In this document: piece by piece, positions 20,796 through 31,791 of the stretch
How positions within the stretch are numbered: the first letter of the stretch is position 1
Layout: every line of letters starts with the position of its first letter
Origin: Neolentinus lepideus HHB14362 ss-1
Lineage: Eukaryota; Basidiomycota; Agaricomycetes; Gloeophyllales; Gloeophyllaceae
DNA length: 64,000 nucleotides
Direction of reading: 5' to 3'
Assembly: GCA_001632425.1 (NCBI GenBank)
Contig: KV425554.1
Location: forward strand, 552,883-616,882
Program-made: the position numbers and the translations under genes
The notes under the pieces: generated by a model
What the model saw: the letters and a program-made list of their open reading frames with translations, nothing else
Database searches by the model: none
Told to the model about the DNA's origin: nothing

Positions 20796-21180
20796 TTACT
20801 GGTATATTAGATACGCGGTGTATGCAGTGTGCGTTGTGCGCACTTCATTCAGCACGTCTGTCAGCAGACTATGTAGGCAATGGATCCTATACAAACGTTT
20901 CTATTGCACTTACCGCTCAATAATGATCTCAGCAACAGCGCGGCATTCTCTGGTTCGTCGACTCTGGGTTTGATGAATATTTCGATCGATTCTCCTGCCT
21001 ATGGCATCCGCGAAGCCTGGTTTCTCCGGCTCGGAGAGCAGGAAGAGCTGCAGCCAAATCGCCGCAGCTTGCTTCGCTTCGGCCGGGGCCGCCCCAAGGA
21101 TCTCGGACGCCTCCGCGAGAGACGACGCTGGGAACACTCACGGGAAACGGGACACTGGCGGATGGTGAGTACTTGAGTGG
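20796..21180 (-). CDS. Possible gene fragment, unrecognised (two exons)
   Basis: A GC-rich minus-strand frame at about 21137-20918 (SSLAEASEILGAAPAEAK, AIWLQLFLLSEPEKPG, RECRAVAEIII) ends at a good donor (GTAAGT at 20916-20911). Joining across a roughly 50-nt intron to an acceptor CATAG gives a continuing frame to TAA at 20798-20796 (LLTDVLNEVRTTHTAY). The upstream exon was not found; a frame starting at ATG 21401 (MIYVFDNDGRES) may belong to it. The opposite strand also has an open frame with a donor at its end, so the strand is not certain. No family is recognised. Confidence 0.35.
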
Positions 21181-21511
21181 GCACTCGTCATCCGCGATAC
21201 CCAGGGTCCGAATTAATAAACACGTGCTATTATTCGCTGGTATGGTTCTCTACATGTCCAGATGTGCGTACTCTCACAAGGATCTTCAATTTCCAAGGCC
21301 TGCAAGGGGATCTCGAAGTCTAGGAAGTTACAATTCTCATTCGATCTCTGATGTGAATACTGAGCAGACTCGCGGCCATCATTATCGAACACGTAAATCA
21401 TCCCAGGCACAGCTTATATCTGTGCCCCGCGGCGTTTAATAACTGAAGGACGGCCAGACCTTCTCACTAAGTCAATTCTCTCTTGTTTGCGAGCCTTCAG
21501 AAACACACAAA

Positions 21512-22255
21512 ATGAGCTATGGTGCGTCCCCAAAAAAATGTCTCCTGGACAGCCTGAGTCGGCTCACGCTTGCATAAGACTCTCAAATAGGTGGCAATGC
21601 ACCGCCTGAGTCAAAGAAGTTTGTGATGGACATGCTGCGATCCATGATGAGAAAAGGCAGAGGATTTGCCGACACTGTTGGCGGAAGACTATCTATCACA
21701 CAGGTATCAGTATTGAACAAAAGCGAAGAGCCCTCAAGGGTTGAGGGTCGCGTGGTCGCTGAAATCACTGCACAGGAAGGTGACCGCTTAGACGCACTAT
21801 ATAGACCCTCAGAACCTCAGATTTGACTTCCGTACAGACATGCTGAACGGTGCAGGATACGTCCATGGAGGATGTTTGATGTACCTGATAGACAAGTAAG
21901 TAACTCGCTGAGTACCTGCTCAGGTACAACTGAGTGCCCTCTTAGCTGCGCCTTGCTATGCCTAGCCATCATGGACAAGGACGCAACACTGGGCTTCCCG
22001 GGCCTATCATTAGCGATAGATACCGTCTTCCATGCACCTGCCGGCGAGGGTGATAGACTCCGCATTGTGGCCACCACAATGGCTATCGGCTCCCGTGTCA
22101 AGTCTGCGAGAGTCGAGGTGCGTCCATGTTTTCGGAGGATGAATATTAATCTCGGCTGATCGTCCCCTCTTGAGCAGATCTGGGACGCAAAACGCCACCG
22201 GCTTGTAGCATCCGGAGTGGAAGTCAAGATGGATCTTCCGAAGTCGAAAATGTAA
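21512..22255 (+). CDS. Hotdog-fold acyl-CoA thioesterase, ACOT13/PaaI type (168 aa)
   Basis: Five exons: 21512-21521, 21591-21779, 21838-21895, 21946-22117 and 22178-22255, with introns of 69, 58, 50 and 60 nt and consistent phases, giving 168 residues. The hotdog core is clear: LNGAGYVHGGCLMYLIDN, the loop and helix of the thioesterase active site, followed by GLSLAIDTVFHAPAGEGDRL and strands ending ARVEIWDAKRHRLVASG. Length and motif order fit the ACOT13 (Them2)-like family, which hydrolyses acyl-CoA esters and is often mitochondrial or cytosolic. No targeting sequence is obvious. The first exon is only ten nucleotides, so an automatic annotation could easily misplace the start. Confidence 0.85.
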
Positions 22256-22523
22256 CCGGTGCCATGGACGCTGTATGAATGACAGCGGGACATTAAGCGA
22301 GAGACTAATTTCTATGCACTGTCCTATAATAAACGGAAGCCTTGCAAGTCGGAAATAACTAATGTGATCAGCGAAGGGAAGCGCTCATAGAAATGTCGAG
22401 TAAGCATAGATTTAAAGCGCACGGCTAGCATTGCGACATGGTAATAATCACGATGGTGTTTGACTGACCGCACACCTCATTACCGTCCGAAGCAACATCA
22501 ATGTCTTGTCATGCCTATCGGCG

Positions 22524-24809
22524 CTATATCGGCGCCCTGGACCGCGACCTTGCCCTCACGATTTCGATCTCATGCTCAACCTCCTCCTCTTGTTGGTGTC
22601 GAATCTCATCTCCTTCATACACTGGATGGGAGTTCGAGTCAGCTCATCTTGAGGAAAAGGCGATTCGTCTTGATACTCACAAAATGCTAATTCCTCTAGT
22701 GTACGATTAGCTGTTTCTGGGAAGAAGAAATACACAAAGACAATCTCGAATAGAAGAAATAAGCAATAACTGCATAACATTTAAGCTAAGTTGGTCTGAC
22801 GCCACCGGCGCATTCCAATCAGCCACATACCTAGTGTAGAATTTCCAGCCTGCATCACGGGTTCAAGCAAAGTACAACAGAAATGTGAGTTATAAAAGTA
22901 TACTACGGAAATTGGATCTCACCGGCAGCTGAAATCCCGATAGGGTTCACAAATTGATTAAGAAACGAGGCTGTTCGGCCCCACCACTGGAATACTGTAA
23001 GACCCTTAGAGCGGACGTGGTATGGGAATACTTCTATCATAAATGCTGGCATTCGCAATCGATGCTCTTCAGCCCTGAGCAGCAAAACCACGGGGGGGAA
23101 GCTTACTGTAGGCCAAAGCATTATAGCCGATATTGTAAGCTGGGCTGTACAAGAACATGAGGCTACGAAAGAATGAGAGTTTCAACAAAACCGTCCGAAC
23201 TAAGAACGGCATAGTCACTGACGCAACAACGGCATGCCCGGCGACGATGCTTCCTGTAGTACTATAGATAGCGCTTGCCGCGGTCCACGCGGAGAATATA
23301 CAGAACAAAGATATAGTACAAGTCTACACCACATTCCGTCAGATTAGCTTTGCGTCCATACTCGTCACAATTGTGGTTGTGGACTTACTAGATAGGCAAT
23401 GCGGCGCTTCATCCTCGGGACGGTAACTGCAATGGTCGTGCTGTTGACGAAGGCCCAAGAGACGATGGCCAGGTTGATGAGATTCTTCGTTCGGTTGTCG
23501 TGAATCCCAACGCTGTCTAGGATGGGCGCCAAGAAATACCTGGTTGAGGAATGAATATGAGCAGACGCACTAAGCACTGAAACTATAAGCGTCTTACGAA
23601 ATGAGCCCATTCCCACTCGACTGAGTTGCAATCCCAAGAAAGGACGCAATCAACACGCGCCTCCTCATTCTCTTTGTCGCAACCATCTCGGCCCATGAGC
23701 TCTTCGCATTCTTGGATTCCAACTCTAGAGTCTTCTCAATCTCTGCATATTCCATTTTCACGAACTCATCATCTTCATCTCCTTCCGCATGATACTTTGT
23801 CAGAATAGCTAAGGCCTCGGCATGACGGCCCTTCGCGACGAGCCAACGAGGAGACTCTGGGAGGAAGCGGATGAATAGTAGTTGAAGTACGCTGGGGGTA
23901 AGCTGTAAGAGGGATGGGATGCGCCAGGCCCAGTTGTTAGACATAGAGAATGTGCTGAGGGTAACGGCTGCAGCACTGATAGCCCCTACGGCAACGGAGA
24001 AATGTGACTGTATTATTTAGATATTCAAGTCACACACTTACCGATGAACCATGATGAACTGAAGAGCGAGCTGACAATCGGCCGCTCCTTCGGATGAGAC
24101 AACTCTGAATAAACGATGTCCTGTTAATAAACAAGGAAAGCGTGCGAAAACAATATCTCACCTCCAATTAATGAAGATGCAGCAATAACAGCGAACGGGA
24201 TCCCGAAGCCGAGGATAAATCTAGCTATGACAAACATAGTGACTGAATAGCATTTTTAGCGTGGTCCCTGTGCAAATAACTATATAACGTACAATTCTGC
24301 GAAGCAGTCTGTAAAAGCGCGCCCAGTAGCATAAGAAGACTGCCTAGAACGATGGAGCGTCTGCGGCCGAGGGTATCACTTATTGGCGCAACAAAGGGAA
24401 GAGCGCAGATACCGCCGAGTGGGTAGAAGGCTGTCATAACTCCAAGCATCATCGAATGTGGATGCTGAAAGACTGCAGGAAATTGTAATATTAGACTCGG
24501 TATTAGTACCGGGAGGAATTATCGCACAGTGTTCCCAAGCCCCCACGGCTTGCAGTCCGTTCATCATGGAAGCGTCGAAGCTATTAGGTGCTTATTCACA
24601 TTCCGACTGAGTTCGTTGACCCATGCCGCTCACCCGCTAGTCATCTCAGTTCCGAGACAAGTCGGTATCATGACAAGATATAGCATCCTTAGGTTGGGTT
24701 TCTGATACCATGGTGTCTTCTCCTCCTTGGCCAGGCGAGATAAAAGAGGTACTGATTCGCCCTCGTCCTCATCTTCCACGAAACTGGGTCGTCTGTTGGA
24801 TATATTCAT
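22524..24809 (-). CDS. MFS sugar transporter, lactose-permease-like (545 aa)
   Basis: Twelve exons join in phase: 24809-24634, 24580-24528, 24472-24293, 24242-24162, 24104-24042, 23985-23598, 23539-23389, 23323-23107, 23045-22923, 22849-22831, 22769-22681 and 22621-22524, one only 19 nt long, giving 545 residues. Sugar-porter landmarks are present: GRRRSIVLGS after TM2-3, ELSHPKERPIVSSL before TM5, RFLPESPRWLVAKGR at the end of the first half, VFPYHVRSKGLTVFQWW before TM11 and FFPETANRTLEELAF after TM12. This is the fungal hexose/lactose permease branch of the major facilitator family, a plasma-membrane proton-sugar symporter type. A decayed relative of its C-terminal part lies at 29757-30132. 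Substrate cannot be told from sequence. Confidence 0.88.
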
Positions 24810-26722
24810 GGTCTTATATCTTTTATAGAATGTAGGGTCGTATGTGGTGGTTAGGAATCGTAGGTCCCTTTAGAAGGCAAGAAGCTGATGCGCTTCTGCA
24901 GTAGACAAGTGGCAGAACGTTCTCTGAGAGATGTCAAGGCGCTTGTTCCACGGGCAAAGCGCTGTGTATAAATACCTATGTCGGGCCTCCTCGTGTTCTT
25001 TGAGACTCCGGGATTGGGGCAACAGCGTGACGGCACATGCAGTCCGGAGCCGATAAGACGGTGGTGGGCAGGAGGCCCGCACCTCAGTACACTGGAAGGC
25101 CTAGGTGAATGGAACGTCTAAGTTGCGGAAGGGACCAGCGCCGTGCGTCAAAGGGACTCTACTGGGAAGATAACCCCCATATTCATGAAATGAACTGTGC
25201 CTCAGTTCCCGATGCGATTATCCCGACGAAACTCCGGCTCGATAGCGCGTTTCATATATATATATATCATATCACTGCGGCAAGCAGGGGGTCTGTTATT
25301 GTGTAAGTGCATGGCCAGACTGATTGAATAATGAAAGTACCTATCGTCGGTGAAGCTGCCAGCGGTGCCATCATCGTGCGGTGTGAGGGTACTTAAGTTA
25401 TGGGCTCGCATGATACGAGGGCGGAACTCTTGACTCCCCCGTGTGGCCACATACCATTTTTGGGCGACACGCCCCATCACTGAGTCCGATGTATCAGCCT
25501 GTATCGGTTTTTTCTGTAGACTTCTGCGTGATTTGTGGTTCTGTCTTCGTTTGCTCTCCACCATTGGACGGCTTGCTTACAAGAATTCATGGAGCAGAAA
25601 AGTGCCTTCACTACGAACTGCACGATGGGGCACGCCTCGCACTACCTGGATGGTACTTGGAAGCTCTCCAATCGCTGATCGCGTTATAAAGTCACGAAGG
25701 TAGTGCGTCTCTCGAGTTCTTGTGTATTGAAACCTCAACCACTGGACAGGTGTGCGGATCATTGAAGAGGGCTTTCTCGGGGTATACTGGCCCTCGGCTT
25801 GTGTCGCATTACTGGCAACGATGGCCTTAGCCCAGGCGATAGAGGAGGATGTGCAAGCAACGACCCGGAATATTATTGGAGGATTCTGTGCAGTCAGGTA
25901 GACCGTTGGAGGAACCCAATCAGGATCATGCCCCCCACTCCGTGTTGCAGCTGCACCTGCTATGCCTGAATCCCTGCGCATTTCCTCAATGTATGACTCG
26001 GATGGAATGGAATTAGACCCACAGTAGTCCATTGTCCTTGGAAATCCCTCTTGGTCCCCGATGGTCGTGATCTCCGAGCGAGTTCCTGGTAGCAGTGACT
26101 GTACTGGAAGAAACGGAACTGTAAGCTTTCTGCACTATTGTTGGTCTGTTAGCACCCAGCGTGGTGTGGCTGCACTGATATGAAGCAGGCTCCTTGGATT
26201 GAAATTGCGGATACAGTGATCGGTTTACTTCCGAGAAAGGCGAATACACTCACCGATTACTCTAATAGATCTGCCGGCCTTGCATGTCTGTTACTCGCTT
26301 GGCAAATCTTTTTGTACCACCGCGAGGCTTCCTGCCCGCAATGGTACCACTCTGATACCGTGTGTTAGCGGAGAGATGAACATACCTAATCATCATCTGC
26401 CTTTAAAGGCTGATTGGCAGCTCAACGTCGTCCTTGGTCCGTTCGTCCGTACAGTCGTCGGGACCTTGGAAGAAGCAAGAAGAACAGCACAGCGTGCCTT
26501 TCATTCAGATATAAAAACTCGAGATACAAACAGCCACGACATCCAGAAACTAAAAGCAAGAGACGGCCACATCCTTTCATCCATTGTCCTCGACCCTCCA
26601 GTCTACTCGTACAAGATAAAGGAAATAGAACCAGGCGGATACCCGTACACATCCAGAACAATGATCCAACTGATGTGTTTATAACACCCTGTCGTCACAT
26701 CCACTCACAGAGTCTATCTGTC
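24810..26722. other. Intergenic region; decayed half of inverted duplication from 25400
   Basis: 24810-25400 shows no gene; it should include the transporter promoter, and a short TA repeat lies at about 25249-25270. From about 25400 the sequence is the reverse complement of 1020-2335. The plus-strand peptide-like block at 25760-25880 (VALLATMALAQAIEEDVQAT) is shared with the other arm but is followed by stops, so it looks like an old gene remnant of unknown kind. Confidence 0.5.
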
Positions 26723-27790
26723 TCACGACCGAACTCCAGTCTCCAAGAAGTGTCCGACATCCGCGCGGCTAGCGCCATTGACGCTCAATGCGAGGGCCTT
26801 CATGCTCCTCCTGATCTTTCGCTTGCGTGTCTGCTCGCGCAGGTACGCAATAAACGGCGTAGCGGCCTCTTTTGCATGATTCACTACGACGGTCTTCTTG
26901 GTCGTCTTCATACCGCAAGGGTGCTGGGAATTGGGGGTGGTGGGGACGAAGTCAGCGCCTGATGCGCACGACATGGAAGCGTTGCTGCCGGACTTCGCGA
27001 TGCTGATGGTTGGGTCGATGCACGCCCAAGGAGGGGTGACAGGGATGGGCTCATCCTGATCGTCTTCGGGTTTTGCGACGGAACTGTTGCTGTCGGCAAC
27101 GGTGAGAGGCCGACCGAACGTGTCAAGGTCGTCAATGTCATCGAAGGGATTGAATTCGATCTTGAAAGTGGATGGCCGTGGGCGGGGCTCACTTGTGGGC
27201 AACGAAGTCACCTCAGCCAACATCCTTTCGGCTTCCATCTCTTCCAAAGGCTCATCTAAGACCGACGCAGCACACCTGAAGACCGGCAACGCCTCAACCG
27301 TCTTTTCGACACGAGGCCACGGGGCTTGCACGTATGTGCAGCTGTACTCGTCAAGCCATTGGGGGTGGGCATTCCAGTGGACTGGCTTTGGCTGTCTAAT
27401 GGCCGGTCGAGTAGACAATCCCCACCGGTTGGTTATTCGTATGTCTTCGCGCAATGGCGACAGCTAATAACCAAATTTTGTCAGATCGATGGACCTTCGA
27501 CGTGTAGAAACATGAGTTTACCTCATCCAAAGGTTGAATGAAACGCTCAGGAGTGATCTTTGTCCCGTACAACGCGTCGAAGTCTTCGTTGGCGAGCGTC
27601 GGTCGTGTGGCGTCGGTGGCACCGACATCGATAAACACGCTGGAGGGTAACGGAAGCAGCGGCCGAGTCATCCGAGTGCCACCGGTATAGATGAACGAGG
27701 TGTTGAGAGTTGTAGACATGGTGCAAGACGCGTACAATGAAGGGTCGTGACTGTGGCAAGTGGTAGGGAAGAAAAAGGGGTTTGGAATTA
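25400..27790 (-). repeat. Arm 2 of inverted segmental duplication
   Basis: Reverse-complement match to 1-2335, with small insertions and deletions spread over the non-coding part and better conservation over the family gene. Its gene-bearing part also matches the directly following tandem unit at about 28065-29630. Confidence 0.85.
26723..27719 (-). CDS. Unrecognised three-copy family protein, copy 2 (312 aa)
   Basis: Exon 1 is 27719-27522, a 58-nt intron follows (27521-27464), and exon 2 is 27463-26723. By hand count 60 of the 66 exon-1 residues equal copy 1. The C-terminal region has the same layout: acidic middle with PVTPPWACIDPTISIAKS, then a basic tail with REQTRKRKIRRSMKALALS. It is 13 residues longer than copy 1, mainly in the linker before the basic tail. 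All three copies have open frames with no stop, so each could be expressed. The function is unknown. Confidence 0.8.
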
Positions 27791-28287
27791 AAGGTGAGTG
27801 ATGGGCGCTGATAAAGGTGCATTCTCGGCAGGGGCCGGGATTATAGGCGCTAGTAGGGCCAGAATGATCCTTCTCCTGGACCGCGCGGACCGTATCTTTG
27901 GGCAGTGGACCTTCCGATAGTCCTCTGAGCTTCTTTAGTGCGCAATGCACTGATGGACACACCACGCCAAGTATTCGTGGTATAGACTCACTTGTATCAG
28001 CTGCACCCTCTCTCTGTGCGAATGTTTTACTTTCCAAGGTTCTCGCCAGTCGCAACATTAGTTATTGCGATACAAACACAAGATACAAACAGCCACAATA
28101 TCGAAAAACCCAAAGCAAGGCAAAATCCTTTCACTCGTTGTCCTGGAGCCTCCAGCCTACTCGTACAAGATAAAGGAAATGGAACCAGGCGAACACTTGT
28201 ACACAGCCAGAACAACGATCGAACTGAAGTGTTTACAACACCCATTGAACTCCATGTCGTCACATCCGCTCACAGAGCCCATCCGTC
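27720..28287. promoter_or_regulatory. Upstream region of copy 2 and 3' flank of copy 3
   Basis: The minus strand has a TATA-like CCTATAATCC at about 27838-27848, some 125 bp upstream of the copy-2 ATG, in the same place as CCTATAAACC in copy 3. The part from about 28060 to 28287 is the 3' flank of copy 3 and matches 1010-1240 and 26400-26720. Confidence 0.5.
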
Positions 28288-29281
28288 TCACAATCGAACT
28301 CCAGTGTTCAAGGAGTATCCAACCTCCGTGCGGCTAGCGCCGTTGATGCTCAAGGCGAGGGTCTTCGCGCGCCTGATCTCCCGTTTGCGTGTCCTCTCGC
28401 GCAAGTATGCAATAAGCGGCACGGCGAGCTCCTTTGCATGCTTCACGATACTGTTCTTGGTCGTCTTCGCATCGCGAGGACGCTGGATATTGGTGGTGGT
28501 GGGGACGATGTCGGCGCCTGACGTGAGCAACACGGAGCGGTTGCGGTCGGACCTCGCGGTGCTCACGGTTGGGTCGATGCACGCCCAGGGAGGGGTGACA
28601 GGGCTCGGCTCATCGTCATTGTCTTCAGCGTTGGCGATGGAACCGTTGCTGTCGGCAACGGTGAGAGGCGGACCGAACGCGTCGACGTCGTCGACGTCGC
28701 CGAAGGGATTGAATCTGAAAGCGGATGGACGTCGGCAGGGCTCACTCATTGGCAATGAGTTCACCTCAGCCAACATCCTTTCACCTTCCATCTGGTCCAG
28801 CGCCTCATCCAAAACGGACGCGGCACACTCGAAGGCCGGCAGCTCGACGATCTCCCCGACGGTCTCCCCGACGCGTGGCAACGTGGCCTGCACATGTGTG
28901 CAGCCGTAGTCGTCGAGCCATTTAGGTCGGGTGTCCCAGCGGACCGGCTTCGGTTGTTGGATAGCCGGTCGAGTAGACAATCCCCACCCGTTGGTTATTA
29001 TCTTCTCTTCGCGCAATGGCGGAAGCTAATAACCAAATTTTGTCAGATCGATGGACCTTCGACGCGTAGAAACACGAGTTTACATCATTCAAAGGTTGAA
29101 CTAATCGCTCGGGAGTGATCTTCGTCCCGTACAACGCGTCGAAGTCTTTGTTGGCCGGAGTCGGTCGTGTGCCGTCGGTGGCACCGACATCGATAAATGT
29201 GATGGAGGGCAACGGAGGCAGCGGCCGAGTTATCCGAGTGCCACCGGTATAGATGAACGAAGTGTTGAGAGTTGTGGACAT
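28288..29281 (-). CDS. Unrecognised three-copy family protein, copy 3 (311 aa)
   Basis: Exon 1 is 29281-29084, the intron 29083-29026 is again exactly 58 nt, and exon 2 is 29025-28288. By hand count 54 of 66 exon-1 residues equal copy 1, so this copy is the most diverged. It keeps FIDVGATDGTRP, the VTPPWACIDPTVSTARS block and the basic tail RERTRKREIRRAKTLALSING. The conserved amino-acid sequence next to diverged silent sites suggests selection, but this needs a codon-based test. Function unknown; a nuclear or nucleic-acid-binding role is only suggested by the basic tail. Confidence 0.8.
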
Positions 29282-29400
29282 GATGCAAGACGCGTACAGT
29301 GAAGGGTTGTGACTGTGGTACGTGGTAGGGAAGAAAGGGGGTTTGGAATTAAAGGTGGGTGATGGGCGCTGATAAAGGTGTGTTCTCGGCAGGGGCCGGG

Positions 29401-29406
29401 TTTATA
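29401..29406 (-). promoter_or_regulatory. TATA box of copy 3
   Basis: TATAAA on the minus strand within GCGCCTATAAACCCGGCC, about 120 bp upstream of the ATG at 29281. The flanking bases are conserved upstream of copy 2. Confidence 0.5.
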
Positions 29407-29756
29407 GGCGCTACTAGGGCCAAAGTGATCCTTCTCCTGGACCGCGCGGACCGTGCCTTTGTGCAGTGGACCACCGATAATCCTTCTTTGGTGCACAATG
29501 CACTGATGAACATACCATGCCAAGTACTCGTGGTGACTCGCTCATTGCGGTATCGTTCGTTCAGCTTCACTCCGACTTGTACCAGGTGCGCTTTATTTTA
29601 CTTCAAAGTTTTCGCCAGTCGCAAAATTAGTGATTGTGCAGGCGATCCCTCATTTCTCCTCGCCGCTCGCGTTAACCAGTCACAACTGTCCCAATAGGGT
29701 GGTCCGAGACAGTAGTCATACACGGCCATGCGGCACTTGCAGTTGACGTTATCTTA

Positions 29757-30132
29757 TAGACAGGCATGCAAAAGTTCATCAACCGAAGAACGAGTAGACG
29801 TACAGAATGCCAATCCTTCAAGAGAGCTGGTTGCAATTTCGGGGAAGAGGAAGTATACGCCAGACGCAGTAACTGCACGAATATACATCAGACATCATCA
29901 AACCATGGAGGTCAAGTCAGCCATACATAATATTTCCACCCAGTAAGGCTGAGGATGAGCCACCCGAATCACATAGGTTGCCTAGTCGACATATCTGCAT
30001 TCGCGATACTATGAGGTTCACGAATTGGTTGAAGAAGGTTGCCACTCGACTCCACCATTGGAGAATCGTCAATCCCTTCGAGCGACCATGGTACGGGAAT
30101 AGCTCGACCGTGACGAAGAAAGCCATATATGC
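29757..30132 (-). pseudogene. Relic of an MFS sugar transporter C-terminus
   Basis: Minus-strand pieces match the last third of the transporter at 22524-24809. FVTVELFPYHGRSKGLTILQWW followed by FFNQFVN (about 30120-30000) equals its TM11 region. VYFLFPEIATSSLEGLAFC (about 29860-29800) equals its TM12 exit and is followed by SSVDELLHACL and a stop. The region between them and everything upstream has lost the reading frame, and no start or N-terminal half is present. It lies directly upstream of the family copy 3; a matching stretch also occurs inverted at 3190-3290. Confidence 0.75.
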
Positions 30133-30938
30133 ATTAGGTCAATGTCGACAGGTTATCGCGGAACAGACTGCCCGCTGCCCGAGGAGCGCCCCGGACCTGT
30201 TGACTTTTCTGCGATCCTATAACGAGAAAATCCGAGGACAGGAAGTGATGTGTCATGCGATACACGGAGGGCGAGAGAGAGGTAACAGACGGAGACAATG
30301 TTCCGGTCCGTACTGGTGAGCATGAGATATGTAAAGAGCGATAGATACATAATCCGCTTGTCATTTCGTTCCCTTAGTCGCTAAGAAATATATGACTGTA
30401 TGTGAAGCAACAGGGCCAGTTGTTTGGATTTCAATATTCATCTGCAGCGAGCTCTGATGATCAACTCGTAGAATGGTGCATGATGATTCTGTGCTGTCAG
30501 AGCTCATAATTATATAGACTATCATGTCCTCTACCAGTACAGAGCCTGGCATTCCCTACTGCGGACGAATACGTGTTACAACATCGACTGATTGCTCGGA
30601 AGAAGTGGTGAGAAGCCGGACAGAAAACACTAGGTAATTGAGATCTTAACATACCGCAAACTTGTCAAATTGTTCATATAGTAGCCTAGTGTCAAGTTTT
30701 CTGAGATCATGACATAGAATCCACCATTTACTGTGCTACCTCACGTGCCAATATTATGACATGAACACACTGTACTTTTTCATGGAAATCGTTTAATACT
30801 CGGAGCTCTTATATGAATCACTTCGCGTAGATGATCTCTCGTTCACGTTCATACCAAGGTTGCCTTTTCCGGGCTCGGGTACCGCCACCGACATTTATAA
30901 CAGCTCCTCCTACACCAATCGCCACTCACTCGGCCACC
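30133..30938. other. Intergenic region before the NEDD8 gene
   Basis: No gene is visible. A TATA-like TTTATAACAGC at about 30894-30903 lies some 40 bp upstream of the NEDD8 start codon. The first 200 bp may be a further decayed part of the transporter relic. Confidence 0.5.
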
Positions 30939-31428
30939 ATGCTAATCAAAGTCAAGGTAAGTCTCATTACCTTCCTACTCCCATATTGCGCGTGTTAACG
31001 CCTATACGGTAGACATTGACGGGCAAGGAGGTGCGCAATCACTCCGTTCTTGTTGAAATGGTTGGATGATACCTTACCTGCGTTCGTTCTCCTTTTTGTG
31101 GCAAAAACAGATCGAGCTCGACATCGATCCTGATGATCCGGTGAGTGCTCTTACTTGATTCATTAGCGCGATCTATCGAAAACACATCACCTCCAGATCA
31201 CCCGCATCAAGGAGAAAGTCGAGGAACAATCTGGCGTGCCCCCGCCCCAGCAGCGACTGATCTTTGGTGGTCGTCAAATGTAAGTAGCCATTTCCATCCC
31301 ATGTTACGTAGTTACATCTTAAGTGTCGGTGCCACTTCTACAGGCCGGATGACAAGACAGCACGCGACTTCAACATTACAGCCGGATCCGTCTTGCACTT
31401 GGTCCTGGCCCTCCGTGGAGGTCAATAG
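30939..31428 (+). CDS. RUB1: NEDD8/Rub1 ubiquitin-like modifier (77 aa)
   Basis: Five exons: 30939-30956, 31013-31030, 31111-31140, 31197-31279 and 31344-31428. The 77-residue product begins MLIKVKTLTGKEIELDID and contains [19 protein letters not shown] and ends [12 protein letters not shown], a near-exact NEDD8. The ALRGG end, with alanine at position 72 where ubiquitin has arginine, separates it from ubiquitin. NEDD8 is conjugated to cullins to activate SCF-type ubiquitin ligases. One glutamine follows the diglycine, so a processing protease must remove a single residue. Two exons of 18 nt make this gene easy to miss. Confidence 0.97.
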
Positions 31429-31791
31429 ATTGATCAATATCAGTCAGCTTGTGTGGCGGAATAATGGGGATGCATTTGAATTGCGATGTACAGGATGTAT
31501 CAGCTTTTGCTCTCGTACGTTATTAGATGTTGTCGACTATAACATTTCTTTCATTATTCGGTCGGTTCATGGTGCTTTCGTTAAGTAGCTTGGCATATTT
31601 TCTGGTAAGCTCTCCTTCACGTGCCCACTTCATTTGCAGCGCAAAAGTGGTAAATGCAATGTTGGTGAGTCATCCTTTGTATATCCGTAGTAAAGGTGGA
31701 CTAATTAATTATTCTACAGATAGTCCCTTGATCTACATAGCGCCATTAAATCTAATCTACACCCCTTCTAAATCCCAACCTAGATCCACGG
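31429..31791. other. Convergent 3' intergenic region
   Basis: The space between the NEDD8 stop and the stop of the minus-strand AlkB-like gene. Nothing coding is seen. Confidence 0.5.

Larger units (their letters stand above)
26400..29630 (-). repeat. Two tandem units each carrying a family gene
   Basis: Units of about 1.6 kb lie head to tail, roughly 26400-28060 and 28065-29630. Each contains 3' flank, gene, and 5' flank; even the far upstream block (CGCCAGTCGCAA at about 28045 and 29615) is repeated. The promoter regions are therefore duplicated together with the genes. Confidence 0.85.

Noticed and set aside
20910..21137. Possible FMN-dependent dehydrogenase fragment
   Set aside because: Only a weak likeness around the IWLQLFLL stretch; no flavin-binding motif could be seen, so no function was assigned.
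25249..25270. TA dinucleotide run as replication origin or promoter
   Set aside because: Simple repeat; no gene starts nearby and origin function cannot be read from it.
27396..28058. Extension of copy 2 by over 100 codons upstream of its ATG
   Set aside because: The extension covers the TATA-like element and leader that are shared with copy 3, where the frame is not kept, so it is 5' flank.
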